Positions 37,951 through 45,808 of a DNA stretch of 64,000 nt are shown here, in pieces. Made by a program: the position numbers and the translations under genes. Where the stretch lies: contig JBBDRN010000016.1 of NCBI GenBank assembly GCA_040905445.1, positions 72,732-136,731 of the forward strand, written 5' to 3'. The notes below the pieces were generated by a model. It worked only from the letters and a program-made list of their open reading frames with translations. It was not told the origin of the DNA and did no database searches. The number at the start of each line of letters is the position of its first letter. Positions within the stretch are counted from its first letter, which is position 1. The stretch comes from SKPT01 sp040905445. GTDB lineage: Bacteria; Planctomycetota; Phycisphaerae; Phycisphaerales; Phycisphaeraceae.

Positions 37951-40707
37951 ATGAGTGGAATTTCCAGCGGTGTTGGATTGATGAGCGGGCTGCCGACGCA
38001 GGATCTGATCGATCAGCTCATGGAGATCGAGGCCCGGCCGCGGCAGCAGATCGTGGCGCGCAACGAGCAGCTCGACGCCAAGCGCGAGGCGTTTCAGTCG
38101 GTCAACAGCGCGCTGCTGTCGCTGTTCGACGGCAGCAGTGCGCTGACGCGGCCGCGGACCTTCCAGGCGCACGCGGCGACGAGCAGCCACGAGGGCGTCG
38201 CGACGGCGACGGCGGGGTCGACCGCGACGCCCGGCAGCTACAGCCTGACCGTCGCGCAGCTCGTCTCGGCGCAGCAGACAATCAGCGGGCGGAGCTTCTC
38301 GAGCCTGGACAGCACGCTCGGCGCAGGCACGCTGAGCTTTCAGCAGCACGAGGCGTCGCTGACGAGCGACACCGCGCTCGCGCAGCTCAACGGCGGCAGC
38401 GGCGTGGAGCGCGGACATATCCGCATCACCGACCGCTCCGGTGCGACGGCTGACATCGACCTGTCCCGGGCGATGAGCGTCGACAACGTGCTCGACGCGA
38501 TCAACTCGACGCTCGGCGTGCAGGTGCGCGCGTCGGTCGATGGCGATCGCATCAAGCTCACGGACAACACAGGGCAGACGGCGTCGGAGCTGATCGTGGA
38601 GAACGTCGGCGGCCGCGACACCGCCAGCGACCTGGGCCTCGCCGGCACGGGCACGGGAAGCGAGCTCATCGGACAGGTCGTCAACCGCCTGGGTGGCGAT
38701 ACGCGCCTTGGGGACCTCAACGACGGCAACGGCGTGCGGTTTGCTCGCGAACAGGACGACTTCCGCATCACCGCGGGCGACGGGACGACGCATGACGTCA
38801 GCCTCGACGGCGTGCGCACGCTCGACGAGCTGTTCACGCGCATCGACGAGGCGACCGCCGGCGCGATCGCCGCCGAGGTCGGCGGGGACGGCGTGAGCAT
38901 CCGCCTGGTCGACCCAGCCGCGCCGGGCGCGGGCTCGCAGTTTGAAGTGACCGCGCTCAACGGCTCGGGCGCGGCGGAGGACCTGGGCATCCTGGGCGCG
39001 GACGACGGCAGCGGGCAGATCGCCGGCGAGCGGATCCAGGCGGGGCTCAACTCCCGGCTGGTCAAGTTCCTCAACGCCGGCGCGGGCGCGGACCTGGGCG
39101 AAATCAGCATCGAGAATCGCGCCGGCGTCGTGACGCAGATCGACCTGACCGGCGCGGCGAGCATCAGCGAGGTGATCAACCGCATCAACGACGCCGGCGG
39201 AGGCGTCGAGGCGTCGGTCAACGCCGCGGGCAACGGGCTGGCGCTGCGCGATACGAGCGGCGGCAGCGGGAGCCTGGTCGTCGGCGACGTGACCGGCACC
39301 GCGATGGTGGACCTCAACCTCGCCGGCACGCATGGCGCCAGCGGCGCCAACTCGGGCGACCTGCGCTACCAGTTCGTCAGCGAGGGCTCGCGGCTGGACC
39401 AGATGGGCGTCGCCGCGGGGCAGTTTCGCATCCAGGATAGCGCGGGCAACCGCGCGTCCTTCGACACGACAGAGATGACCACGCTCGGGCACCTGATCGA
39501 CGCCATCAACGCCAGCGGCAGCATCGACGTGCTGGCACGCATCAACGACAACGGCGACGGGTTGATCCTGGAGGACACGGGCCCGGGCAGCGTCGCGATG
39601 CAGGTCACCGAGATCGGCTCGACGAGCACCGCGGCGGACCTGGGCATCCTCGGGCAGGCGGCGAGCGGCGGCGAGGCGATTGACGGCGGGTTCCGACACA
39701 GCGTCGAGATCGAGGCGGGTGACACCATCGAGGACCTGGCCGCGAAGATCAACGACGCGGGCATCGGCGTCGACGCATCACTGATGTTCGATGGCTCGGG
39801 GTATCGGCTGATCATCTCCGGCCAGGAGGCGGGCAAGGATGCGGGGTTCCTCTTCGACGACGGCGGCCTGGACCTGCGGGCCAACAATGTCGCCGAGGCG
39901 CAGGATGCGGTGGTTTTCTTCGGCGGCGCGGACACCGCCAGCGCCATCGCCGTGACGTCCAGCCGCAACCGCCTGGAAGGCGCGATCCCCGGCGCGACGG
40001 TCAACCTTCATGCAACCAGCGACCAGCCGGTGCAGATCACCGTCGATCGCGACGTCGACAAGGTGCTGGAGAACGTCAACGCGTTCGTCGAGCGCTTCAA
40101 CGGCCTGGCCGAGCGGCTGGACGAGGTGGACCACTACGACAGCGAGACGCAGGAGCGATCGATCCTGATGAGCGATCCGGCGATCGCGACGCTGCGCCGG
40201 AGCCTGCGCGACGCGGTGCGCAACCCGGCGGAGAACGTCGAGGGCGCGTACCAGAGGTTGAGCGACGTGGGCATCCACATCGGGGGCGACGGGCGGTTGA
40301 GCGTCGACGAGCAGCAGTTCAACACCGCGTTCAACGCCGACCCGGACGCGGTGCGGGCGCTGTTCACCACGCGCGAGGCCGAGGTCGACGAGACGACGGA
40401 GGAGGAGACGGTCACGGCACGCGGCGTGGGCGTGCGGTTCCGGGAGATGCTCGATCGGCTGACGCATCCGCAGTTCGGGCGCATCGAGATGAGCGTCAAC
40501 ACGCTCGACCGGCAGCAGGAGCTCAACGAGCAGCGGATCGAGGCGATGAACCGTCAACTCGAGAGCAAGCGCGAGCGGCTGGAGTTGCAGTTCCTCAACA
40601 TGGAAAAGGCGCTGGTGGGCATGCAGTCGCAGGCACAGTCGCTGATGGGGCTGATGAACAGCCGCTCGTCGGGCGGCGGCGGGCTGTTCGGGCGCAACAA
40701 CAACTGA
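37951..40707 (+). CDS. fliD: Flagellar hook-associated protein 2 (filament cap), expanded
   Basis: Caps the flagellar filament and helps flagellin fold. The start SGISSGVGLMSGLPTQDLIDQLMEIE is the FliD N-terminal signature with heptad repeats. The C-terminal FliD domain (EVDHYDSETQERSILMSDPAIATLRRSLRDAV ... INTLDRQQELNEQRIEAMNRQLESKRERL-type coil) closes it. In between lie four related ~95-residue modules (about 145-235, 248-352, 368-462, 476-570), each with D-x-G ... IDL ... V-x-DAIN ... LxD and a closing DLGILG, plus a fifth shorter flagellin-IN-like unit. At 918 residues it is about twice the E. coli size. It is followed by fliS. Confidence 0.93.
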   Translation: MSGISSGVGLMSGLPTQDLIDQLMEIEARPRQQIVARNEQLDAKREAFQSVNSALLSLFDGSSALTRPRTFQAHAATSSHEGVATATAGSTATPGSYSLTVAQLVSAQQTISGRSFSSLDSTLGAGTLSFQQHEASLTSDTALAQLNGGSGVERGHIRITDRSGATADIDLSRAMSVDNVLDAINSTLGVQVRASVDGDRIKLTDNTGQTASELIVENVGGRDTASDLGLAGTGTGSELIGQVVNRLGGDTRLGDLNDGNGVRFAREQDDFRITAGDGTTHDVSLDGVRTLDELFTRIDEATAGAIAAEVGGDGVSIRLVDPAAPGAGSQFEVTALNGSGAAEDLGILGADDGSGQIAGERIQAGLNSRLVKFLNAGAGADLGEISIENRAGVVTQIDLTGAASISEVINRINDAGGGVEASVNAAGNGLALRDTSGGSGSLVVGDVTGTAMVDLNLAGTHGASGANSGDLRYQFVSEGSRLDQMGVAAGQFRIQDSAGNRASFDTTEMTTLGHLIDAINASGSIDVLARINDNGDGLILEDTGPGSVAMQVTEIGSTSTAADLGILGQAASGGEAIDGGFRHSVEIEAGDTIEDLAAKINDAGIGVDASLMFDGSGYRLIISGQEAGKDAGFLFDDGGLDLRANNVAEAQDAVVFFGGADTASAIAVTSSRNRLEGAIPGATVNLHATSDQPVQITVDRDVDKVLENVNAFVERFNGLAERLDEVDHYDSETQERSILMSDPAIATLRRSLRDAVRNPAENVEGAYQRLSDVGIHIGGDGRLSVDEQQFNTAFNADPDAVRALFTTREAEVDETTEEETVTARGVGVRFREMLDRLTHPQFGRIEMSVNTLDRQQELNEQRIEAMNRQLESKRERLELQFLNMEKALVGMQSQAQSLMGLMNSRSSGGGGLFGRNNN

Positions 40708-40851
40708 CGCGGCCGGGCGGACACCGCGTTATCGGGCGTGGCGCGGACGGGGCGTTGAAGGTATGGTGCGCCGCGGGCCGATAGCGATTGGTGAACGGCG
40801 ACCCGTGTCGGGTGGCCTGGCCGCGACTCAAGCAAGCGAGTTCAGCGCGTC

Positions 40852-41295
40852 ATGAAGCAGGCGAGCCCCAACCCCTATCTGCGTACGCGGGTCATGACGG
40901 CGAGCCCCGAGCAGCTTCGGCTGATGCTCTATGACGGCGCGCTGCGCTTCACGCGGCAGGGCCGCGAGGCGATCGACCGCGGCGACTACGAGACGAGCTA
41001 CAACGCGATCGCCCGCGCCAAGCGCATCGTCCTGGAGCTGTCCAACAGCCTCAACCGCGACGCGCACCCGGACCTGTGCCAGCGCCTCGCGGCGCTTTAC
41101 ACCTACATCTACCGCCGGCTGATGGACGTGAACATGTCGCGCGACGTCGCCGCGCTGGATGAAGCGATCGAGCTGATCGGCTACGAGCGCGAGACCTGGC
41201 AGATGTACATGGACAAGCTGCAGAGTGACGGCGGCGGCAACGCGGGCGTCGACGGCGGCGAGGCGACGCCGGGGACGCTGTCGCGCAGCGCGTGA
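40852..41295 (+). CDS. fliS: Flagellin export chaperone
   Basis: Binds the flagellin C-terminus in the cytoplasm and prevents early polymerisation. The 147-residue helical protein has NPYLRTRVMTASPEQLRLMLYDGALRFTRQG, the FliS signature (N-x-Y ... LI-MLYDGA), and LYTYIYRRLMDVNMSRD. It lies 144 bases after fliD, the standard order. A REPIN-like element follows 24 bases after the stop. No flagellin gene is in the window. Confidence 0.93.
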   Translation: MKQASPNPYLRTRVMTASPEQLRLMLYDGALRFTRQGREAIDRGDYETSYNAIARAKRIVLELSNSLNRDAHPDLCQRLAALYTYIYRRLMDVNMSRDVAALDEAIELIGYERETWQMYMDKLQSDGGGNAGVDGGEATPGTLSRSA

Positions 41296-41319
41296 GGCGG
41301 TGGCCGTGGCAGCGGGGGT

Positions 41320-41386
41320 GTAGGGTCCGCTGTGCGGACCTTCTCCACCGCAACACACCGCGGAAGGTCCGCACAGCGGACCCTAC
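41320..41386. repeat. REPIN-like inverted repeat, copy C
   Basis: Left arm 41320-41340 and right arm 41366-41386 are exact reverse complements (GTAGGGTCCGCTGTGCGGAC plus C), with a 25-base spacer. It lies between convergent fliS and the DUF4838 gene, where the hairpin may also end transcripts. Confidence 0.92.
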
Positions 41387-41419
41387 ACGGGCGTGGCGAG
41401 CCGGGTGTCGCGGGGACGA

Positions 41420-43780
41420 TCAGGAATCAGGATCGGGTGTGGGGGTCGCGTCGACGGGCTCCAGCCAGAACGCGTCGAGCTGGACGGCGTCGAGCAGGTC
41501 GTCGTTGTCGGCGTCGGGCGTGAGGGCGATCCAGAGTCCCTGGCCGTGCGCGGGGTGGAGCGTGGCGACCTCGACAGTGTGCCATTGATCCTGGCGCAGG
41601 GTGGCGGCGTCGAGCTCGACGTCGTGGGCGGCGTCCTGGCCGTGGATGCCGATGCGGGCGAGCGTGCCGGCAGCGTCGTCGGCGACGCCGCGGCCGCGCA
41701 CGCGGACCATGAGGCGATAAGTGCTCCCCGGCTGGAAGTCCTCGTCCTCGGCGAAGTGGTGCCGCACGAACCAGTGGTGCGTCGGGCTGCGGATCGCCCA
41801 GCCGTCGCTGGCGCCGTCGGCCGGTTCGAGCCAGTTGCCGTTGGCGTGGTGCGGGTCCATGTGGCCCGCCTGGATGACGCGCGGGGCCTCGGCCGGGACG
41901 TCCGCGGGGCGGGGCGGGTCGCCGGCCGCAAGCTGGTCGGCGTAGGCAGCGAGCCAGTCGAGCCACGCGCCAGCGTCGTGCCCCTCGGCGAGCTGCGTCA
42001 GGCCACGCTCCTCGTGCACGCGGGCGATGCCGTCCGCGATATCGGCGAAGGCCATGGAGCCGAGCTTGTCCTCGACCACCTGCCACGTGCGGCTTTCCGG
42101 GCCGCGCTTGGCGAGGACGTACCAGACGGGCAAACGCGCGTGGCGGATGCGGCTTTCCAACTCGGCGTCGCCCGCGACCGCGTCGGCGGCGCGGCGGAGC
42201 AGGGCCTCGGCCTCGGCGATCAGCGGCCCCGCCACCCACGGCGTCGTCATCGCCTGCCCGATGCCCATCCGCATGTCAGGGTGCTCACGCACGTGCTCGT
42301 GAACGAGGTCGATGTACTCGCGGATGGCGTCGGCCGCGGGGCCGTAGTAGCCGTCGAGAAACTCGTCGATGAGCGCGTCGCCGTCGACCGTCGGGTCCCA
42401 CATCGCGTGGGCGAGGATCCACATGCGCAGGCTGCCGAACTCGCTGCTCATGCCGGTGTGGGCGCCCTGCTCGAAGACGCCGCCGGCACCCTGCTCGGCG
42501 AAGAAGCGCACGTTGGGCACGAGCGCGTCGAGGTTGGGGTGGGGCATGAGGTAGTTGCGGAAGTTGGTCGTGTAGTCCCAGATGAAAAGGGTGTCGGCGA
42601 TCTCGTGCCAGCCTTCGATGTCGCGCTTGAAGGCGCGGTTGCGCTCCGTCGTGCCGTCGACGAGCGGCGTGTGGAAGTCGGCCTCGATCGAGCAGAGCAC
42701 GATGATGACGTCCTCGTGCGGCCGAACGTGCGCCGGCGGGCGGCGCGACCACTGGTAGGCGGGCGTGGCGATGCGCGCGCCGGAGCGCACGGCCTGGACG
42801 TTGGCGAGCACCTTGTTGGCGAACTCGATGACGTTGCCCGCCTGCGAGCCTTCGCGCTCGGCGACGGCGGTGCAGTCCTCGCACTGGCAGTACTGGCCGT
42901 TGTCGTTCTGCCCGACGACGACGAACTCGGCACCGGGGTTGTCCTCGAAGCGCTGGAGAACGCTGATGGTCATGGCTTCAAGCGTACGAGGGTGGGTCAG
43001 GCAGGGCTGGGCGTTGGGTCGGCGCTCGCCGTCGCGCAGGGCCCACATCTCCGGCTCGATCTCGAGGCCGGACTCGCGCATGAGCTGGTTGTAGGAGTGG
43101 ACGAGGTTGCCGACGAAGCGGAAGCGGCCGCCGAACTGCTCGTCGGCGTTCTGCCACGCCATGCCGTTGACGCGGTTGCGGGCGGCCCAGATCTGCCCAG
43201 CCCGGCCATACATCTCGCGGTAGAGCATGTCGCGGTATTCGAGGGCCGGCACCACGCGACGGTTGCCGGCCGCGATGGCGATGCGGTCGCGCGCGGGGAT
43301 GGTCGACTCGCTGGGCGTCCACCAGCGGCAGCCGAGCTCGTGCAGGAGCGTGAATACGCCGTACATCGTGCCGCGCGTCCGGCTGCCGGCGATGGCGAGG
43401 GCGTTGTCGGTGGCGGCGATGGCGAAGCCGTCGGTCCCGAGGCCGGCGAGGGTGTCGATCAGCCCGGCGTCGATCGCCGCCTGGCCGAGGTAGACGCGGG
43501 CGTCATGGTCGGCGTCGTTGGCGTCGGTGGTGATGGGCAACTCGACGCCGGTCATCTGCCGGAGGTGGGACTGAAGCTCGCTCGCGGCCCAGCGCTCGGA
43601 CGGGCTGGCGCCTGGGTCGAGGACGATCGCGGCGCGGGCCTGGCCGTCGGCGATGAGGACGAGGGCGCTCGCGGGCGTCGGGGTGGTCGGGGCGGGGGCG
43701 GCGCTGGCCATGAGGATGACGGCTCCGAGGGCAAGGGCGAAGGTGGGGGCGAGCGTGGCGATGGTGCGGGGCAGCGGCAT
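41420..43780 (-). CDS. Secreted DUF4838-type glycosidase-like protein
   Basis: A 786-residue exported protein with a signal peptide of about 30 residues. The N-terminal alpha/beta domain (VLDPGASPSERWAASELQSHLRQMTGVELPI, then ARVYLG) is that of GH67/GH20-type N-domains. The central barrel has YGVFTLLHELGCRWWTPSE, EYRDMLYREMYGR and FVVVGQNDNGQYCQCEDC, characteristic of DUF4838 proteins near alpha-glucuronidases. The last ~180 residues form a beta-sandwich (STYRLMVRVRGRG ... VQLDAFWLEP) that may bind carbohydrate. ATG 43780 is chosen at the signal peptide; the 1015-residue open frame to 44467 overlaps the pseudopilin gene. Confidence 0.78.
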   Translation of the reverse strand: MPLPRTIATLAPTFALALGAVILMASAAPAPTTPTPASALVLIADGQARAAIVLDPGASPSERWAASELQSHLRQMTGVELPITTDANDADHDARVYLGQAAIDAGLIDTLAGLGTDGFAIAATDNALAIAGSRTRGTMYGVFTLLHELGCRWWTPSESTIPARDRIAIAAGNRRVVPALEYRDMLYREMYGRAGQIWAARNRVNGMAWQNADEQFGGRFRFVGNLVHSYNQLMRESGLEIEPEMWALRDGERRPNAQPCLTHPRTLEAMTISVLQRFEDNPGAEFVVVGQNDNGQYCQCEDCTAVAEREGSQAGNVIEFANKVLANVQAVRSGARIATPAYQWSRRPPAHVRPHEDVIIVLCSIEADFHTPLVDGTTERNRAFKRDIEGWHEIADTLFIWDYTTNFRNYLMPHPNLDALVPNVRFFAEQGAGGVFEQGAHTGMSSEFGSLRMWILAHAMWDPTVDGDALIDEFLDGYYGPAADAIREYIDLVHEHVREHPDMRMGIGQAMTTPWVAGPLIAEAEALLRRAADAVAGDAELESRIRHARLPVWYVLAKRGPESRTWQVVEDKLGSMAFADIADGIARVHEERGLTQLAEGHDAGAWLDWLAAYADQLAAGDPPRPADVPAEAPRVIQAGHMDPHHANGNWLEPADGASDGWAIRSPTHHWFVRHHFAEDEDFQPGSTYRLMVRVRGRGVADDAAGTLARIGIHGQDAAHDVELDAATLRQDQWHTVEVATLHPAHGQGLWIALTPDADNDDLLDAVQLDAFWLEPVDATPTPDPDS

Positions 43781-43853
43781 GCGCGGAAATCCTTGGCCGG
43801 GGGCCGGCGGTGGTGATCGTGTCGAGGGCGGTTGGGGCGCGTGTCCGGGTGGG

Positions 43854-43878
43854 CCGGGACCGGCGGTCCCGGCTTTAT
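43854..43878. repeat. Palindromic repeat of the CCGGGACC / GGTCCCGG family, single unit
   Basis: CCGGGACCGGCGGTCCCGG followed by CTTTAT. It matches the units at 10222-10246 and 10363-10387 with changes only in the loop, and lies between the DUF4838 gene start and the pseudopilin stop. Confidence 0.7.
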
Positions 43879-43899
43879 GGTGAGGTAGCGCGGCGGCGA

Positions 43900-44601
43900 T
43901 CAATAGGGCGGCCAGGGAGCGAGGCTGTGTCGGCCCTGGTCCTTGCCCCACCAGGTTTCGATGTCGGGCTTGGAGACTTCGTCGTAGGTGACGCGGGTGA
44001 CGCGGCCGTCCTCGAAGCCGTAGTTGGCGCTGCCGCGGTGACGTTCGATATCGATGCGACCGATGTGGCGGTCGTTGGGATTGGCGAAGGATTGGGAGGT
44101 TTCGGCCTGCTGGCCGGGCTCCTCGGGCCAGGTGGTGCGGCCGTCGGCGCGGTGGGAGCCCTCGCCGTGCGAGCCATAGGTCTCGGCGACGAGGATGGTG
44201 TCGCGTCGGACGACGGAGGCGGGCGAGTTGTCGTAGAACCAGTTGAAGCCGTAGGACGGCTGCTGGAGCTCGTCTTTGAAGTAGCCGTGGTCCGGGTGCT
44301 CGGGGCAGACGAAGATGTCGTCGACGGCGGCGTCGAGGCGCATGAGGTTGTCCTTGTAGCCCCAGTTCCTCTCCGGGTCCTCGCCGTTGAACCGCTGGGG
44401 GAAGTGGCCGACGTCCATCTCGTACATGGTCAGGCCCTGGACGATCGAACGGATGGAGGCGGCGCACTTCATGATGCGCGCGGTGCGGCGGGCCGCGGCG
44501 AGAGCGGGCAGAAGGATGCCGATGAGCAGGGCGATGATGGAGATGACGACGAGCAGCTCGATGAGCGTGAAGCCGGAGGGCAGGCGTCGCGTGGTCGGCA
44601 T
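43900..44601 (-). CDS. Type II secretion-like pseudopilin
   Basis: A 233-residue protein. The prepilin peptidase site and methylation motif is GFTLIELLVVISIIALLIGILLPALAAAR near residue 10, with Phe at +1 and Glu at +5 after processing. The globular part has CPEHPDHGYFKDELQQPSYGFNW and RHRGSANYGFEDGRV, the latter resembling the H-x-G-x-N-x-x-F-x-DG ending seen in planctomycete prepilin-like proteins. These proteins are numerous in planctomycetes; their role in secretion or surface structures is mostly unknown. It lies upstream of the DUF4838 gene on the same strand and may be co-transcribed. Confidence 0.88.
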   Translation of the reverse strand: MPTTRRLPSGFTLIELLVVISIIALLIGILLPALAAARRTARIMKCAASIRSIVQGLTMYEMDVGHFPQRFNGEDPERNWGYKDNLMRLDAAVDDIFVCPEHPDHGYFKDELQQPSYGFNWFYDNSPASVVRRDTILVAETYGSHGEGSHRADGRTTWPEEPGQQAETSQSFANPNDRHIGRIDIERHRGSANYGFEDGRVTRVTYDEVSKPDIETWWGKDQGRHSLAPWPPY

Positions 44602-44756
44602 GGCGGACTCCTCATTGAACCCGCGGGCGGCTGGTGCGGCGGCAAACCCGGGGCGGCAGGGCCGGCCGATGGATTCAAGTTAGGCGTCGCGAGGGTTGTC
44701 TGCAAGGGGTTTCGCAAAGTTACGCGCGGCGGATCGGCACGAGGCGAGCCGACGGC

Positions 44757-44830
44757 GTAGGGTCCGCTGTGCGGACCGTCCCTGGCGTGAGGTTGCGTAG
44801 GGGGAGGTCGGTCCGCACAGCGGACCCTAC
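44757..44830. repeat. REPIN-like inverted repeat, copy D
   Basis: Left arm 44757-44777 and right arm 44810-44830 are exact reverse complements and identical to those of copy C; the 32-base spacer is different. It lies upstream of the pseudopilin start and 20 bases beyond the acetyltransferase stop. Confidence 0.92.
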
Positions 44831-44850
44831 GGGGGAGGGCGGTGGGGGCC

Positions 44851-45717
44851 TCAGCCTTTTTCGGGGCCGGAGCTGGCCCAGAGGTGGTGCGGGACGTCGG
44901 CGGGCGGTCGGCCGCGGGCCATGCGCAGGAGGGGGCGCTGGGTGGTGAGGCCGAGGCGGCGGGCCCAGTCGACGGCGGGGGCGGTCGCATCGGGGATGTC
45001 GATGAAAAGGGGCTGGCCTGCGTGCTGCCGAGCGGCGGTGTCCAGCAGCGCGACGCCGACGTCGGCGTCGCGGGCGATGACGGGCCCGAGCTGGCGGGCG
45101 CGGCGGCCGGGGCGCGCGGCGGCGTACCCGAGCAGCTCGTCGCCGGCGAGGGCGACGAGCCAGTCGTCGGCGTGCTCGTGGTGCAGGGCGCTCAGCAAAG
45201 GGCGGCGGTCGGTGGCGGTGGCGTCCCGGTCGAGCCGGCAGATGGCGTCGAGGTGGGCGCGCCCGGCGCGCGTGATGATGGCGGGGCAGGGGCTGCCCGC
45301 CGCGTCGAGGTCGGCAGCCGCGTTGGGGCCGCGGCCTTCGTAGCGGTGCAGCGGGTATTCCGGCTCAAAGCCGAACGACTCGTAGATCGGCTGGCCGGCG
45401 GGGGTGGCGTCGAGGCGGATCGTGGCGACGCCGGCGTGGTCGAGGTGCTCGATGGCGTGCCCGGTCAGCGCCGTGCCGAGGCCCCGGCCGCGGGCGTCGG
45501 GGTGGACGAGGATCATGGCGATCCAGCCGACGGTGTCGAACGTGAAGGCGGCGGCGGTGGCGAGGGGCTGGCCGTCGAGGCAGCCGACGAAGCAGCCGTC
45601 CGGGGCGAGCGTGAGGAAGCGGCGCCAGTCGGCGGGTGTCTGGTTCCAGCCGGCGAGCTCGGTGAGGGCCAGGCCGAGCGGCAGGTCGTCGGCGATCATG
45701 GGACGGAGGTGGGGCAT
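44851..45717 (-). CDS. Tandem GNAT-family acetyltransferase
   Basis: A 288-residue protein with an N-terminal GNAT domain: MILVHPDARGRGLGTALTGHAIEHL contains the acetyl-CoA loop (R-G-R-G-L-G), followed by LDATPAGQPIYESFGFEP. A second, degenerate GNAT-like half follows (LVALAGDELLGYAAARPGRRARQLGPVIARD), an arrangement known for YitH-type proteins. The acceptor substrate is unknown. I start at ATG 45717; a TTG four codons upstream is the alternative. No ribosome site is visible because a repeat tract abuts the start. Confidence 0.85.
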   Translation of the reverse strand: MPHLRPMIADDLPLGLALTELAGWNQTPADWRRFLTLAPDGCFVGCLDGQPLATAAAFTFDTVGWIAMILVHPDARGRGLGTALTGHAIEHLDHAGVATIRLDATPAGQPIYESFGFEPEYPLHRYEGRGPNAAADLDAAGSPCPAIITRAGRAHLDAICRLDRDATATDRRPLLSALHHEHADDWLVALAGDELLGYAAARPGRRARQLGPVIARDADVGVALLDTAARQHAGQPLFIDIPDATAPAVDWARRLGLTTQRPLLRMARGRPPADVPHHLWASSGPEKG

Positions 45718-45721
45718 GGGA

Positions 45722-45805
45722 AGGGGCAAGGGGGCAGTCGGCAGGGGGCAGTGAGGAGGGGCGGGGGATGTTTATGCAGCAACTGCCGACTACCCCTGCC
45801 CCCTG
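45722..45805. repeat. Facing GGGGGCAGTCGGCAGGGGGC / CCCCCTG tracts
   Basis: AGGGGGCAGTCGGCAGGGGG (about 45728-45750) faces CTGCCGACTACCCCTGCCCC (about 45784-45803). The pair fills the gap between the acetyltransferase start and the beta-helix gene stop. A similar GGGGGCAG tract is at 22781-22801. Confidence 0.55.
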
Positions 45806-45808
45806 GTT

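Noticed and set aside
41393..43816. 807-residue open frame on the plus strand
   Set aside because: Antisense shadow of the DUF4838 gene, with no recognisable domain and a start inside a repeat-flanked region.
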